NCBI RefSeq assembly: GCF_000517545.1
Contig: NZ_BAIV01000011.1
Span: 85,194 to 149,193, forward strand
DNA from: Bacteroides reticulotermitis JCM 10512
GTDB lineage: Bacteria > Bacteroidota > Bacteroidia > Bacteroidales > Bacteroidaceae
DNA length: 64,000 nucleotides
Direction of reading: 5' to 3'
In this document: one piece after another, positions 29,609 to 41,000 of the stretch
Layout of the letters: the number at the start of each line of letters is the position of its first letter
Position numbering within the stretch: position 1 is the first letter of the stretch
Notes under the pieces: generated by a model
What the model saw: the letters and a program-made list of their open reading frames with translations, nothing else
Told to the model about the DNA's origin: nothing
Databases searched by the model: none
Made by a program: the position numbers and the translations under genes

Positions 29609-29616
29609 CAAAAATA
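29609..29616 (-). promoter_or_regulatory. -7 box upstream of GH31
   Basis: Read leftward, TATTTTTG matches TAnnTTTG exactly, about 50 bases before the GH31 ATG and after a strong hairpin, suggesting that GH31 can be transcribed separately from the upstream genes. Confidence 0.4.
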
Positions 29617-29661
29617 ATATCCTATACTGAAAGTAGGAATGAAAGTCTTCCTTTTTTTAGA

Positions 29662-29697
29662 AATGCAGGGTGGCTGCATCTACAGCCACCCTGCATT
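29662..29697 (-). terminator. Strong hairpin after GH43b
   Basis: A perfect 15-bp stem (AATGCAGGGTGGCTG at 29662-29676 with 29683-29697) and a 6-base loop lie directly after the GH43b stop. There is no T run on the leftward transcript, so it could stabilise the mRNA end or attenuate rather than fully terminate. Confidence 0.6.
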
Positions 29698-29699
29698 AT

Positions 29700-30769
29700 T
29701 TACTTACTCTTCTTGAAAACCGGGGCTTCCGCTTTTACCTGCGAGCCGCCGCCCAGCACATACGGCCAGTCATTGTCATCCCAATAAACCCTATCAAGTA
29801 GAACGACACGACCGAGATCCGTGTTCGAAGTCCGATAAGCGTGATAGAGTATCCAATCTTTACCTTCATCGTCTTGTATGATTTCAGCATTGTGCCCAGT
29901 ACCTAAGAATGCGTCATTCTTGGATATCAAAACTTCATGCTTGTTGTCGTTCATATCCTCACCGGCTTTGTTGAGATAGGGACCAAAAAGATCGGTGGAG
30001 CGTCCCAGTACGGTTTGATACGTACTCTTGGCACCCTCACAGCAGGTACCTGTCGAACAAAACAGATAGTAGTAAACTCCTCTTTTCAGGATGTAGGCCG
30101 CTTCGTAGCCACGGGTGTTATTGGTGGCGGCGGCTACTTTCCGTTTGGTCGCTTTGGCCTGTGCAATTCCACCTTTCAGTGAAAGTCCGTCTTCACTGAG
30201 TTCAATTCCCCAGATGCCATACCAACTTCCCCAGAAGAGATACTTCTGACCGTTGTCTTCGATATAGAAAGGGTCGATGCTGTTGTGCACATCAATTTCA
30301 TTACTTCTGAACAGTTTGCCCAGATCTGTGAACGGACCTTCGGGCGTGTCCGAAACGGAGACACCAATGCCGCAGGTTGCCCGCCGCCCCACTTGGACAT
30401 GGAGTAATACATCACGTATTTCCCATCGATATAGTTGATATCCGGTGCCCATATCCCGGCTTCAGGCTCCCAAGCCGGCTTGCTCTTCTCCTCGTAAGCA
30501 TTGCCTACGTAATCCCACCGAACCAGATCGGGGGACTTATACACCGATGTGTTACCACCGGTAGCATAGAGATAGAATGTTCCATCGGCTGCCCGCTCTA
30601 TGGTAGGGTCGGGAGCATCGTGGTCGATCACCGGATTGGTGTACCAAACTTTATCTTTCAGAGGCGGTTGCACATCCTCCCCACTCGGTTCATTACTGCT
30701 GGAACATCCCCAGGAGAAAACAGAGAGAAGCCCGATTGTAATTGCATATTTTATATAAAGCATACTCAT
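29700..30769 (-). CDS. GH43-family arabinanase-like lipoprotein (GH43b, one frame break)
   Basis: Lipoprotein (LSVFSWGCSSS) with a GH43 five-bladed propeller similar to proteins annotated as endo-1,5-alpha-L-arabinosidases. The catalytic carboxylates are visible: Asp54 in DAPDPTI, the second Asp in VHNSIDPFYIED, and the general-acid Glu in TRGYEAAYILKRG. The late motif FLGTGHNAEI is also present. The frame breaks near 30380; adding one G to the GGG run gives SMSKWGGGATCGIGVSVSD and joins the halves into about 357 residues. It is only distantly related to the two other GH43 proteins of the locus. It lies in the module 2 operon after the small lipoprotein gene, 11 bases apart. Confidence 0.85.
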
Positions 30770-30780
30770 ATTGGATTTAA

Positions 30781-31278
30781 TTAGTTAGTAGTCAGGTCAA
30801 CATCAGGAGCGATTACCACATGGATGTTGGATGTCTTGGAGGCTTTAGCGGCCTCCGCATTTATCGGTGCCCCGTCCGCATTCAAAGCCTCCAGCGTGAT
30901 TGTCATCAAGGCCTCCCTCGAATCAGTAGCTAAGAGTCCAAAAGCATGCAGATAACCCAGGATGTCCTGGTTGGTAAACTGTTGCTCCCGAACGCCGTTA
31001 TAGGTCAGGGTACTCTTATTCACAACATCGATCGTATCTTCCTGCTCTTCCGCACCCAGTGTAATGACGTACTTGGAAGCATTTTCCAGGTTCAGCCATC
31101 GATATACAAAAGCGACTCCCCCCAGATTCTCCTGCGTTATCTGGATATAATACTCGGCAGACTCCACTTCCACCCTCGGCAAGCGTGGCTGCGGATCGCC
31201 CACTCCCTCGACGTCACTGCAAGCTCCCAATACAAACAGACTGGCAAGCAAACAGCATATAATAACTTGTTTTTTCAT
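30781..31278 (-). CDS. Small lipoprotein of the module 2 operon
   Basis: A 165-residue lipoprotein with a clear lipobox (SLFVLGACSDVEG). I do not recognise its family. It has a short Pro-rich linker after the Cys and one predicted beta-rich domain with the segment YYIQITQENLGGVAFVYRWL, which resembles the opening strands of SusE-type domains. Position after the SusE/F-like gene (33 bases) and before GH43b suggests an accessory surface glycan-binding protein. The frame is intact and codon use is like that of its neighbours. Confidence 0.7.
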   Translation of the reverse strand: MKKQVIICCLLASLFVLGACSDVEGVGDPQPRLPRVEVESAEYYIQITQENLGGVAFVYRWLNLENASKYVITLGAEEQEDTIDVVNKSTLTYNGVREQQFTNQDILGYLHAFGLLATDSREALMTITLEALNADGAPINAEAAKASKTSNIHVVIAPDVDLTTN

Positions 31279-31311
31279 GATTTCCTTGTTTTAATTAGCT
31301 TACTACGAAGA

Positions 31312-32451
31312 TTATTGCACGGGATCGAGGTAGATCTTCATTTGATCCAGGTCGACGGTCAGGGTATATTTCCCGTCCGAAGCAACCGACCATTTCAAAT
31401 CACCTCCATCATTTTGATACCTTCCCTCTCCAAGTTCATGCTCGGTAGCAGGATTGGCCCCTGCATGAGGAGCGAAGAAGAATTTACCGCTCCAGTTTAA
31501 TTCCAACGAGAGTTTAAACTCATTGTCTCCACCCCTGAAGTAGAAATTGCCGGTATAAGTCAGGCGTTCCGGGTGACGCGGGTCTTTACTTAGTAAGGCC
31601 CCTTTCTCCTTGTCGAGGTTCCACCCGACATCGCAAGAGTTACCCACAATCCATACGCCGCCCATTGGCAAAGGATAGATACGCACGATGTTGACGTCCA
31701 ACATATTCAGGTCGGCAACAACGGTATAGGTACCCGACTTGGTATTTACTAACATCTCATGGTCTCCCCCTGCCCCTACATACTTCAAGGAGTTATCTCC
31801 ATTTTCACCTTTCACATAACCCGGATAATCTTCGCTGGCACTGAGTGCAAAGTAGTACTTGCAGGGTTCCAATGTGATTGACGACTGATAGACACCGGTT
31901 CCGACAACCTTCTCAGTCATTCGACGAACGGTTTTCACACCGTCATCAGCCACCATCACCATGTAAATCGCAGTGGCATTCTTATCGTATCCGGTTACAT
32001 TGATTTGTGTTTTCGACAACTCCGGCTTGAGATATTGAACGGAGGAGTTGACTTGGGCAATAACCTCTGCTTCGATGGTCGTTTTACTACCGGGCAAGAT
32101 GTTCCAAGAAGCCAGGATGTCATTCAGTTCACTATGCGTAAAGCTGATGGAGAACTCGCCTGTTTCAATCTGATACAATTCGGTCACATTCGTACGCAGA
32201 TCCGACATATACATTCTGAAATAATACGTCGTACGGGCATCCGCACCGCCACGTTGGGCAGCAGCATCCCATGTAAATGTAACGGCAGCCTCGTGCTCCT
32301 TCTCTTTCTCCAAAGTCGTTTCAGCAACAGAGGCCTTCAAGTGCATCTGATCTACCGGATTTTCCAATGTATAGTACTCCGGATCTTTGTTGCAGCTCGC
32401 TACGATCGACATCAGAAAGAGCAAGCATACTAGTCTCATTATCTTATTCAT
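31312..32451 (-). CDS. SusE/SusF-like outer-membrane glycan-binding lipoprotein
   Basis: A 379-residue lipoprotein (LMSIVASCNKDPEYY) with an N-terminal SusE-type Ig-like domain (about residues 25-130, VTFTWDAAAQRGG), a middle beta domain, and a C-terminal domain (GGVWIVGNSCDVGW, FYFRGGDNEFKLSLELNW, YTLTVDLDQMKIYLDP) typical of the starch-binding-like modules of SusE and SusF. SusE/F proteins lie at the cell surface and hold glycan near the SusC/D transporter. It follows SusD-2 by 15 bases in the same operon, the classical susC-D-E order. Ligand unknown. Confidence 0.85.
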   Translation of the reverse strand: MNKIMRLVCLLFLMSIVASCNKDPEYYTLENPVDQMHLKASVAETTLEKEKEHEAAVTFTWDAAAQRGGADARTTYYFRMYMSDLRTNVTELYQIETGEFSISFTHSELNDILASWNILPGSKTTIEAEVIAQVNSSVQYLKPELSKTQINVTGYDKNATAIYMVMVADDGVKTVRRMTEKVVGTGVYQSSITLEPCKYYFALSASEDYPGYVKGENGDNSLKYVGAGGDHEMLVNTKSGTYTVVADLNMLDVNIVRIYPLPMGGVWIVGNSCDVGWNLDKEKGALLSKDPRHPERLTYTGNFYFRGGDNEFKLSLELNWSGKFFFAPHAGANPATEHELGEGRYQNDGGDLKWSVASDGKYTLTVDLDQMKIYLDPVQ

Positions 32452-32466
32452 AATTATGCTTTTTAA

Positions 32467-34368
32467 TTAATTCCAGAAAGGCGCCTGAACCAAATTCGGA
32501 TTTTTGTTAATCTCATCGATATAGATCGGGAACCAATACATCGCTTTCTTCCATACGCGTGTCTGGAACACCGTCCGTTTATAAAACTCCGCGTTGTTCG
32601 TTCCACCGAAGTTCATGCCATAATCATCACCGGTCATTTCGGGAAGACTTTCCGCAATTTTCCAACGGCGGATATCCGACCATCGCGTTCCTTCGCAACA
32701 GAGTTCAACACGACGCTCCATACGAACTGCCGCACGCACTGACGCCTGATCATCGTTCACATGAATGTATTTGGCATCATTTGCCGGTACCGCACTCAAT
32801 GTATATTGTCGAACTCCCGCACGCTCACGTACTTTATTGATGTATTTCAATGCCTCTTCGCGAGATGCATTGTCGTCATGGGCTTCGTTGATCGCCTCCG
32901 CATAGTCTAAGTACGAGGCAGACAAACGATACAGGAACACCTGACGCCATTTATAACTCTTATTCTTCGGATTATCCTGTGGATAGATCTTCTTACGAAC
33001 CAAATAGCCATTTTGAGGTGCGTCATGCGTATAGTCATTGTCTTTCTGGTTCTTAAAGAACGCGAATTTACGACCGGCCAACGCATACCAGGAACCGTTA
33101 TAACTAACCGCGGTATAAAAACGAGGTTCGCGATTGCAATACATATTATACGTGCTGGCAGCGGTGACTTCGCCTTTCTGTCCTGTTCCGCCAACCCACG
33201 CTGTTACCCGGGTCTCTTTCTGCGTTGAGAAACCTTCTTCTACATAGCCCGAATTATCATCCTGTATCGGAAGCCCGTTCTTCATGAAGAAAGCATCCAC
33301 CAACCCTTGATATACACCCAAACCATTTCCGCCGCCGTACTCTTTGGTTACTACCTTATTGGTATAAAACTGATAGCTAGAATAAGCGTCTTCCTTTGTA
33401 AAGGGAAACAGAATCTCTTTATTGCCGTCCTGAAACTTGGTGAACCAGAGATTCTCCAGCGAGGTGAACGGATCGATCTCTCCTTCGTCATTGTACTCTA
33501 CATACAGACGATAGCCGGCCCGTTCAGCCTCATCAAGCAGTAATTTGCAAGCCTCAGCAGCTTTCACCCATTTCAGCTGGCTATAGGTGGAATTAAACAG
33601 CTCTTCGCCTTCCTTATTCTTATGCCCGATGTACCAATCATTTCCATTGACCAACGGACTGGCGGCAAACAATAACATCTTGGCACGGACGGTGAGACAC
33701 ATGACGGAAGTTATGCGACCGTACTTCTCTACACTCTGCCATACAGGGGCCAACTGCTTGGAAGCCTCCAACATCTCGTTATCCAAGTGGCTGATTATTT
33801 CATCAAAGGGTCTTTGTCCGACCATTAAGTCCGAGAGCGTAAAGTCTGTCGGGGCAATGTAGTTCGGTCTGAACGGAATAGGGCCGTATGTTTCCACCAA
33901 TTGCCACCAATAGTATGCGGCAAGGAAACGTGCTTCAGCTTTCATATAGTCCACTTCCTTCTGAGGAAGGTCGGCGTCGGGCAATGCATGCACACGTTCG
34001 ATGAAGATGTAAGCCTGACGTATTTTGCGCGGCAGGTCATCCCAGAAGCTTCCCGCCCATTGCGTATTGGGCGTCCATTCGCCGGTAATTTTAGTAATAT
34101 TGGGCCAGTCCCACTGCTGCCAACGCTTGGAAGGGGTCAAATCGTCCGCGAAGACTTCCCAACCATACTTATTCAACCAGTCGTTACCCGGATTCGGTAT
34201 GCGGCTGTACACATTGGCCAGCCAAGACTCTACTTTCTCCTTATTCTCAAAAACCATGTTTATATCAATCTCCGTATCCGGTTCTTTGTCAAGATAGGTA
34301 CAAGACCCTAACGGTGCCAGCCCGATTAAACTGGCTACTATATATTTTCTTAATTTCATTATCGTCAT
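32467..34368 (-). CDS. SusD/RagB-family glycan-binding lipoprotein (SusD-2)
   Basis: Partner lid protein for SusC-2 at the outer membrane. The 633-residue protein has a lipobox (GLAPLGSCTYLDKEP), the SusD N-terminal region (MKAEARFLAAYYWWQLVETY then GPIPF), the central LLFAASPLVNGNDWY, and the terminal set NKVRERAGVRQY, MERRVELCCEGTRWSDIRRW and ending FPIYIDEINKNPNLVQAPFWN. Another Met three codons into the frame (34359) is an equally possible start. It begins 8 bases after the SusC-2 stop. The frame is intact, and it is only loosely related to SusD-1, so it likely binds a different oligosaccharide. Confidence 0.94.
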   Translation of the reverse strand: MTIMKLRKYIVASLIGLAPLGSCTYLDKEPDTEIDINMVFENKEKVESWLANVYSRIPNPGNDWLNKYGWEVFADDLTPSKRWQQWDWPNITKITGEWTPNTQWAGSFWDDLPRKIRQAYIFIERVHALPDADLPQKEVDYMKAEARFLAAYYWWQLVETYGPIPFRPNYIAPTDFTLSDLMVGQRPFDEIISHLDNEMLEASKQLAPVWQSVEKYGRITSVMCLTVRAKMLLFAASPLVNGNDWYIGHKNKEGEELFNSTYSQLKWVKAAEACKLLLDEAERAGYRLYVEYNDEGEIDPFTSLENLWFTKFQDGNKEILFPFTKEDAYSSYQFYTNKVVTKEYGGGNGLGVYQGLVDAFFMKNGLPIQDDNSGYVEEGFSTQKETRVTAWVGGTGQKGEVTAASTYNMYCNREPRFYTAVSYNGSWYALAGRKFAFFKNQKDNDYTHDAPQNGYLVRKKIYPQDNPKNKSYKWRQVFLYRLSASYLDYAEAINEAHDDNASREEALKYINKVRERAGVRQYTLSAVPANDAKYIHVNDDQASVRAAVRMERRVELCCEGTRWSDIRRWKIAESLPEMTGDDYGMNFGGTNNAEFYKRTVFQTRVWKKAMYWFPIYIDEINKNPNLVQAPFWN

Positions 34369-34376
34369 TTATTAAG

Positions 34377-37300
34377 TTAAAAATTCAGGTCAACTCCAAA
34401 CATGACTGTACGCATGGCAGGATAGCGCAGACCGGTATTGGTGTTCAATTCCGGGTCCCACAACTTAAATGGAGAGATGCAGAACAAATTATTGCCACTC
34501 ACATAGAACCGGATTGATTTCGAATGTATCTTCTCGGTAACTGCTTTCGGCAAAGTATATCCCAGTTCCAAGGTTTTCAAACGCATAAAGCGCATATCCT
34601 TTTTCCACCAGGTGGAGTTGCGGTAGTTCTGGCGATTGGGTTCCTCGGATAATCTAGGCCAGAATACATTCTGAGACGGATTCTGCTCCGTCCACCGATC
34701 GTTGTAGTTGGCATAGACGTTGCCTTGCAAAGTCTGTCCGCTACCCGGAATAAAATAGGTCGTGTTACCGATTAACCGATGGGTGTCTCCGGTTCCCTGA
34801 AAGAAGAAGTTCAAGTCCCAGTTTTTATAACTCACATTACCTCCAAAACCATACACAATGCGCGGGTCTACCGTTCCGCCAATAAAGCCCTCGTCTGCAT
34901 CCGAGATAACACCGTCGCCATTCATGTCGACATACTTGATATCTCCCGGACGCACTGTCGAGCTCCGACGTCTTGCGTCGGTATGCCGAACTTCAAATTG
35001 CCGCTTGCATCGAAATCATCTTCGGTGAACAGTCTCTCCGCTTGCAACCCATAGAGGGTGTTCAATGAGCGTCCCGTCAACCCCTTGTAAGTACCTTTCA
35101 CTGTTTCGGGCTCGTCATACTCGTCCACTCGGTTGATCGCATAGGTAAAGGTCGAACGGAAACCAACAAACCAATCCTTATTTATTTGTTTGTTGTAGTT
35201 CAAAGAGACTTCCGTCCCCCGGTTGGTCACTGCCCCAAAGTTTGCCCAAGGATTAGTCAGGAATCCGGTTTGCGAAGGAATGATTTTACGCTGCATAAAG
35301 ATGTCGGTCCGCTTTTCTCTAAAAAGGTCTACCTGCAACTCCAGCTCATTCCACAACCCCAATTCGAATCCGATATTCATTTTCAGCGCAGTTTCCCAAG
35401 TCAGGTTATCGATCCCGACTTCTCCTTCAGAAATACCTGTGCGTCCGATCTGTCCGGTATCACCCCAGTTGTATTTGCCGGCATTCGTATTCAACGTTGT
35501 CATATAAGCAAAACGCCGACCGCCAATATCATCATTTCCTACTTTCCCTACGGAACCTCTCAACTTCAGTTTGCTTAACGTGTTTCGGGTTGACTCCATA
35601 AACGGCTCCTCAGAGAGCAACCACCCCACAGCAACCGACGGGAAGAAACCAAAACGCTTTCCTTTGGCAAAGTTCTCCGATCCGTTATAACCAAAATTGA
35701 CTTCCGCTACATACCGGCTGTCGAATGTATAAGAGAGCCGACCGGCAATACCTTGTTTCCGATAAGGCTGCACGCTACCGTTATCAAAACTTTGCTGGTT
35801 GTATAAGAACAACGCGTCCAGATCATGCTTACCGAACGTGCGCGCATAGGTCAAAGTTCCTTCAAAGTAAACCCTCGAATTACCATACTCACCTTTATTG
35901 CCATGCCCCAAAGATTCATCTCCATATTTCAGTACCGAATGAATCAGATTACCTTCGATATCACGACCGGTAGCGATGCTATGGTAAGTTGCCTCTTTGG
36001 CTCTGGTGATCGAGCTTTGATTCCAACGGTCGAAAGAGAAGGTCACCTTGGCTTTCAATCCCGGAGTTATCATTTTCAGATTCTGCTCAATAGCGAATAG
36101 AGACTGGATCTGTGAAGCTGTAACCATGTCATATCCACGTTGCGTCACAGCGGCCCAGGGGTTAACACCAGTAAGATACATGATCGGGATCGTTCCGTCG
36201 GAGTAGCGAGCAGGGTGTACAAAAGGAGAAGTCATAAAGGCCCTGTTAAAAGCGTCATCGGTACTAAACGACTGCTTACGGTGTGTTTGCAGGAATCCTC
36301 CGACATTTAAACGCAGTACGGTCGTTTTGGTCACATCCAAATCGACGTTGGCACGCATATTATAACGAGTCAGCTTGGTTCCTGTATCGTAAGGCAAGGT
36401 CTTGTCCGTTTCCATGATTCCTTTCTCACCAAAATAGGAACCGACCAATGAGTAGCGAAGGAAATCGGAACCTCCCGATACCGTCAGGTTGGCACGGGTT
36501 GAGTATGCATAGTCTTTCGTTATATCATCGAGCCAGTTGACACTGGGATATAAATCCGGATCATAGCCGTTACGAGTTCTGTCGATCTGCTCCTGACTAT
36601 AAGGCAAACGTGTTCTATCTTTTGTTATCTCATTTATCAATGTCATGTGGTCGGCTGCGCCAATGAATTCGGGAAGCTTCGTCGGTTCTGCGATGGAGTG
36701 TTCCACCCGGATATTCACAGAGGGAGCTCCTATTTTACCGCGTTTTGTGTTGATAATAATGACGCCGTTAGCACCTCGTACCCCATACATGGCACTTGCT
36801 GAAGCATCTTTCAAGACAGAGAACGATTCGATTTCCGCCGGGTCGATGTGATTTAAATCGCGTTCGATACCATCGACCAACACAAGTGGAGTCTGCCCGC
36901 CTGAGAAAGAAGCAATGCCCCGAATCCAGAAATTGGAAGAATCGTATCCCGGTTCTCCGGAACGCTGCACCGCTATAACTCCGGCAATCTGTCCGGCCAG
37001 GTTGTTGGATAACGAACGTGTGGAGCCGACTTGTAGCTTTTTAGGCTGCAAGGTTTCAATGGAGCCAATTACCGAAAGCTTCTTTTGACTACCGTAACCC
37101 GTTACCACAACTTCGTCGAGGGCTTCTACATCTTCTTCAAGAATAATATCAAAATTGATCTTGCTACCCACTTTCAGCTGCTGGGTTTTAAATCCGATGT
37201 AGGAGACATCGATTACCGAGTTCTTGTCCGGCACATTCAAATAGAAGTGCCCATCTAAATCGGTAATAACTCCGCTGGAAGTTCTTTCACCCGCTACGCG

Positions 37301-37480
37301 AACATTTACACCAGGAAGTGGATTCCTGTTCTTGTCAATCACCGTACCACTGATACGGATTTCTTTTACTTGCTCGGGCATAGGTGCTGTTCCATTCATT
37401 GCATTAGCAGGTAGTATCGAATATACTTCTAACCCACAGCACAATAAGCACCCGACAAATAGTATTTTTTTCAAACCCAT
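34377..37480 (-). CDS. SusC/RagA-family TonB-dependent transporter (SusC-2, one frame break)
   Basis: Outer-membrane oligosaccharide importer of module 2. It has a signal peptide (MGLKKILFVGCLLCCGLEVY), a carboxypeptidase-like domain (ISGTVIDKNRNPLPGVNVRV), the region DEVVVTGYGSQKKLSVIGSI, a plug (IRGIASFSGGQTPLVLVDGI, VLKDASASAMYGVRGANGVI) and a barrel ending FGVDLNF. The frame breaks near 34960, where one base is missing just before VRPGDIKYVDMNGDG; joined, it is about 1034 residues. It is preceded by an unusually long leader (37481-38099) and lies downstream of HTCS-2, its probable activator. Confidence 0.92.
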
Positions 37481-38099
37481 AATATTAAAGTTTTAAAGTC
37501 TCAAATGATTTGTATCTCTCCCGGTTGAGAAGGAGAAGTTCTAAGCTATTCTTTGGAGAATAAAAGGGTATAGACCGATAATCCGAGTCTATACAAGGGA
37601 CACTCGTTGATCTGTATAGTCAGTCTCAAACGCCCAGAACTCCCGATTGGGGACGAACGAAAGGCGGTTGTTACCGTCGGTAAACACGGTACGACAATAC
37701 AACCAACGCATAAGGTTCTTTGAACAGATTGCCGACATTAAAGCCTGCGAACATAAAAAATCTTTCATTTTCATAACATATGATTTAAGGTTCATCAGTA
37801 CTTCCTCTTTCACAGAAAACACCGATGATGGTTAGACACTAGAAATAGAAACAGCCTGCGTCCTAAGTTCATGAGAACCCGGTTCAGAACATAAAGGGAG
37901 AATAATGGTTTTTCTTTTTTTCATAATATGGTTCATCAAGTTTGAATAGTGAATTATCACAGTTAATAGGACAAAAGTACACGAGGAATAGTCTGAGGCT
38001 ATAACAAATGCCCCAATAAATAGAAGAAGAGTCCCAGACAGTAAAAAAACCGCTACTTTGGTCAGTCTTGTCACAGATTTGCATAAGAATCGTCTCCCC
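37481..38099 (-). other. Long untranslated leader between HTCS-2 and SusC-2
   Basis: This 619-base stretch holds no conserved gene. Read leftward, a TACTTTTG -7 box lies at 37972-37979, so transcription would begin nearly 480 bases before SusC-2. Two short open frames follow it: one from an ATG near 37922 encoding about 30 residues (MKKRKTIILPLCSEPGSHEL...), the other at 37589-37795 encoding 68 residues (MNLKSYVMKMKDFLCSQALM...). Neither has recognisable homology; they may be leader peptides or chance frames. Confidence 0.45.
37972..37979 (-). promoter_or_regulatory. -7 box upstream of the SusC-2 operon
   Basis: Read leftward, TACTTTTG matches TAnnTTTG exactly. A TTTG lies 25 bases further upstream, wider than the usual 19-21 spacing. 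Confidence 0.4.
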
Positions 38100-41000
38100 T
38101 CAGCCAACAAAGTCTTTAGGCAATACGCCGAATTGTTTTTGGAAGCATTTGGAAAAGTAAGACGGAGAATTGAATCCGACCATATAGCAAACTTCCGTGA
38201 CCCGATTGTCTCCCTCTTGCAACAGTTGAGCCGCCCTTTTCAAACGTTCCAAACGCAGATACTCATTCGGGCTCAAGTCAAGTACCCCTTTAATCTTCCG
38301 GTAGAAGTTCGAACGGCTCATATTCAGACCGTCCACCATATCATCCATGCTGAACTCCGGGTTCTCAAGATTTACCTGAATCACCTCATTCAGCTTTTTG
38401 ATAAACTCCTCATCGGCTTTGGTTAGTGCGATCGTATTGGCGGCTACAAAAGGTGACTGCGCAAAAGCCTGGCGTAGCTTCTCCCGATTCTGGATAAGGT
38501 TTGAGACACAGGCATGAAGGTACTCCACCGAGAAAGGCTTCTCGATATAAGCATCCGCTCCCAACTCCAACCCTTCTATTTTGGACTGGATATTCGTTCG
38601 GGCCGTTAACAGAATGACCGGAATATGGCTGTAATTCAGATCCGACTTGATGGTCTTACACAGTTCAAAGCCGTCCATCACCGGCATAACTACATCACTG
38701 ACGACCAAGCTGACATAGTTGCCGTCCAACAATTCGAGTGCTTCGCGGCCATTGCCGGCGGTTAGTACGGCATAACTCTCCGCCAACTGACGAGCAACAA
38801 ACGACAACATCTCCAGATTATCTTCCACGACTAAAACCAACGGCCGGTCACCCGCTTCATCCGGCTTTCCGGCTTGTTGTTCGGCGCCGACTTCCGCACC
38901 TTGTTCTCTATCCACACCTATCACCTCTTCAGAAATAAGCTTAATCGTAGTATCCTGAATAACGGGCAGCGTCAAATAGAAACAGTTCTCCACTTCGCCC
39001 TCCAGCATGACTAAACTTCCCTAATGCAGTTCGGCCAACGAACGGGAAAGAGCCAAACCAATGCCTGTACCGGTAGTTAACCGCGCATCCTCTTTCTCAT
39101 TGAAGCGGACGAATGGTTTGAATATCTCTTCTTTCATATCATCCGGTATAACCACCCCGTCATTCACCGTACGCAGGTGGAAGGTTTGAAGCACTTCGCT
39201 ATCATCGACTTCTAAAGAGACATGCACGTAAGAATCGGAGTACTTCACTGCATTATTCAATAAGTTACTGATGATCTTGGTGAGCGTTTCCCGGTTAACG
39301 TGCGCATAGAAATCCTGCTCGGGTAGTTGTAGGGTGAAATCCAGTCCTCTTTGTTTGGCAAGCGAAGTGAAACGCAGGTGAGTTTCTTTCAATATCTCCG
39401 TTATATTACATTTGGCAAAGTTCAGCCGATATCCCTGACTTTCCGTCTTACGGAAGTCAAGCAACTGATTGGTCAGGTTCAACAACCGTTCCGTATTTTG
39501 CTTCATCACATTCAGGTCTTCATGTGTTTCCGCATCTACCTGCTTCTTTAATATGATATTTTCCAACGGGCCCTTGATCAGTGTCAGCGGCGTACGTATC
39601 TCATGGGCTACATTGGTAAAGAAGTCTATTTTCGCATGATACACCTCGCGCTCCTTCTCCTGCTCGAATTTCTCCATTTGCCTGTGGTGCTTCCTGTTAC
39701 TGCGCTTCTTAAAGTATATACCTATATATAAGGAGCAACTCACAATCAGCAAAGCGTATACACAATATGCCCAAACCGTCAGATAGAAAGGAGGCAGGAT
39801 ATGTACCTTCAACGCCACTTCGTCTTCACTCCACACGCCGTCGCTGTTGGATACTTTCACTCGAAAGGTGTAATCACCGTACCGCAGGTTGGAGTAAGTA
39901 ACAACAGGACTCTCACCTATTGTCAGCCAGTTCGTATCAAAGCCATCGAGCTTATACATAATCCGGCTCGTTTTCGGTGTTTGAAAGTCCAGTGCCGCCA
40001 CACGGAAAGAGAAAGAATTCTGTTTGGACGTGAGGACAAGTTGATCGGAAAAGGTAATGCTCTTCTCCAACGGTGAACCCGGCTCGCCGGCATGCACCTC
40101 TTTGCCAAACAATAGGAAATCAGTAATTGCTACAGACGGAAGATACTTGTTTTCCGTAAACGTTGCGGGATTAAAAGCGATAAAGCCGTCGATACTACCC
40201 AGATAGATGGTTCCATCTTCTGCTCTGAAGCTCGAACGATAATTAAACTGGTCACTCAGCAGACCGTTGGAGTTGGTATAGACTTTCATCGCTCCGGTAG
40301 TGGGTTGGAAGCACACTAGCCCGTTGTTTGTTGTCAACCACAAAGCCCCGTCTGCGTCTTCTACAATCTGATAGACGACATCATTCGGTAAGCCATCAGC
40401 CAAGCTATAGTTGGTAAACGTTTCGGTATCCGAATGGAAACGACAGAAGCCACCTCCCTGAGTCGTCAACCAGATCTGCCGATGCGAATCTTCGAATATA
40501 CTTAATACCTTATCGTAGGGGAGACTATTCGGGTTGTTCGCATCGCGTAAATAGTTCTTCCACTTCTTCTCGTTCACATCATAGCAATAAGCACCATTGG
40601 CATAGGTCGCCAACCACAGGTTGCCCCCGGAATCCTCCTTGATATCGTAGACAAACCGACCGCTTAACTCGGGGATTCGATCAAAGTCGTCCGATTGTTT
40701 ATTATAGCGCAGCAGACCGAATAAAGTCCCCAGATAGATATCTCCGGTCGTTGTTTGGCAAATAGAATAAACGCCATCGCCTAGCAAGGAGCGGGGGGAG
40801 TCGGTCTTTTGATAACTCTTCACAACAGCGCCTGTATGCGTATCGATCACTTTCACCCCTTTGGAGAAAGTCCCTACCCAAAGCTTGTCGTCAACCAAAC
40901 ACAATCCGTGTACATTGGTAAAGGCGCTACTGGGTACAAAAAAGGAGAAAGTCTTTGTCTTCGGATTGAAGCGGTTCAAGCTCCATCTTCTGTACCAATC

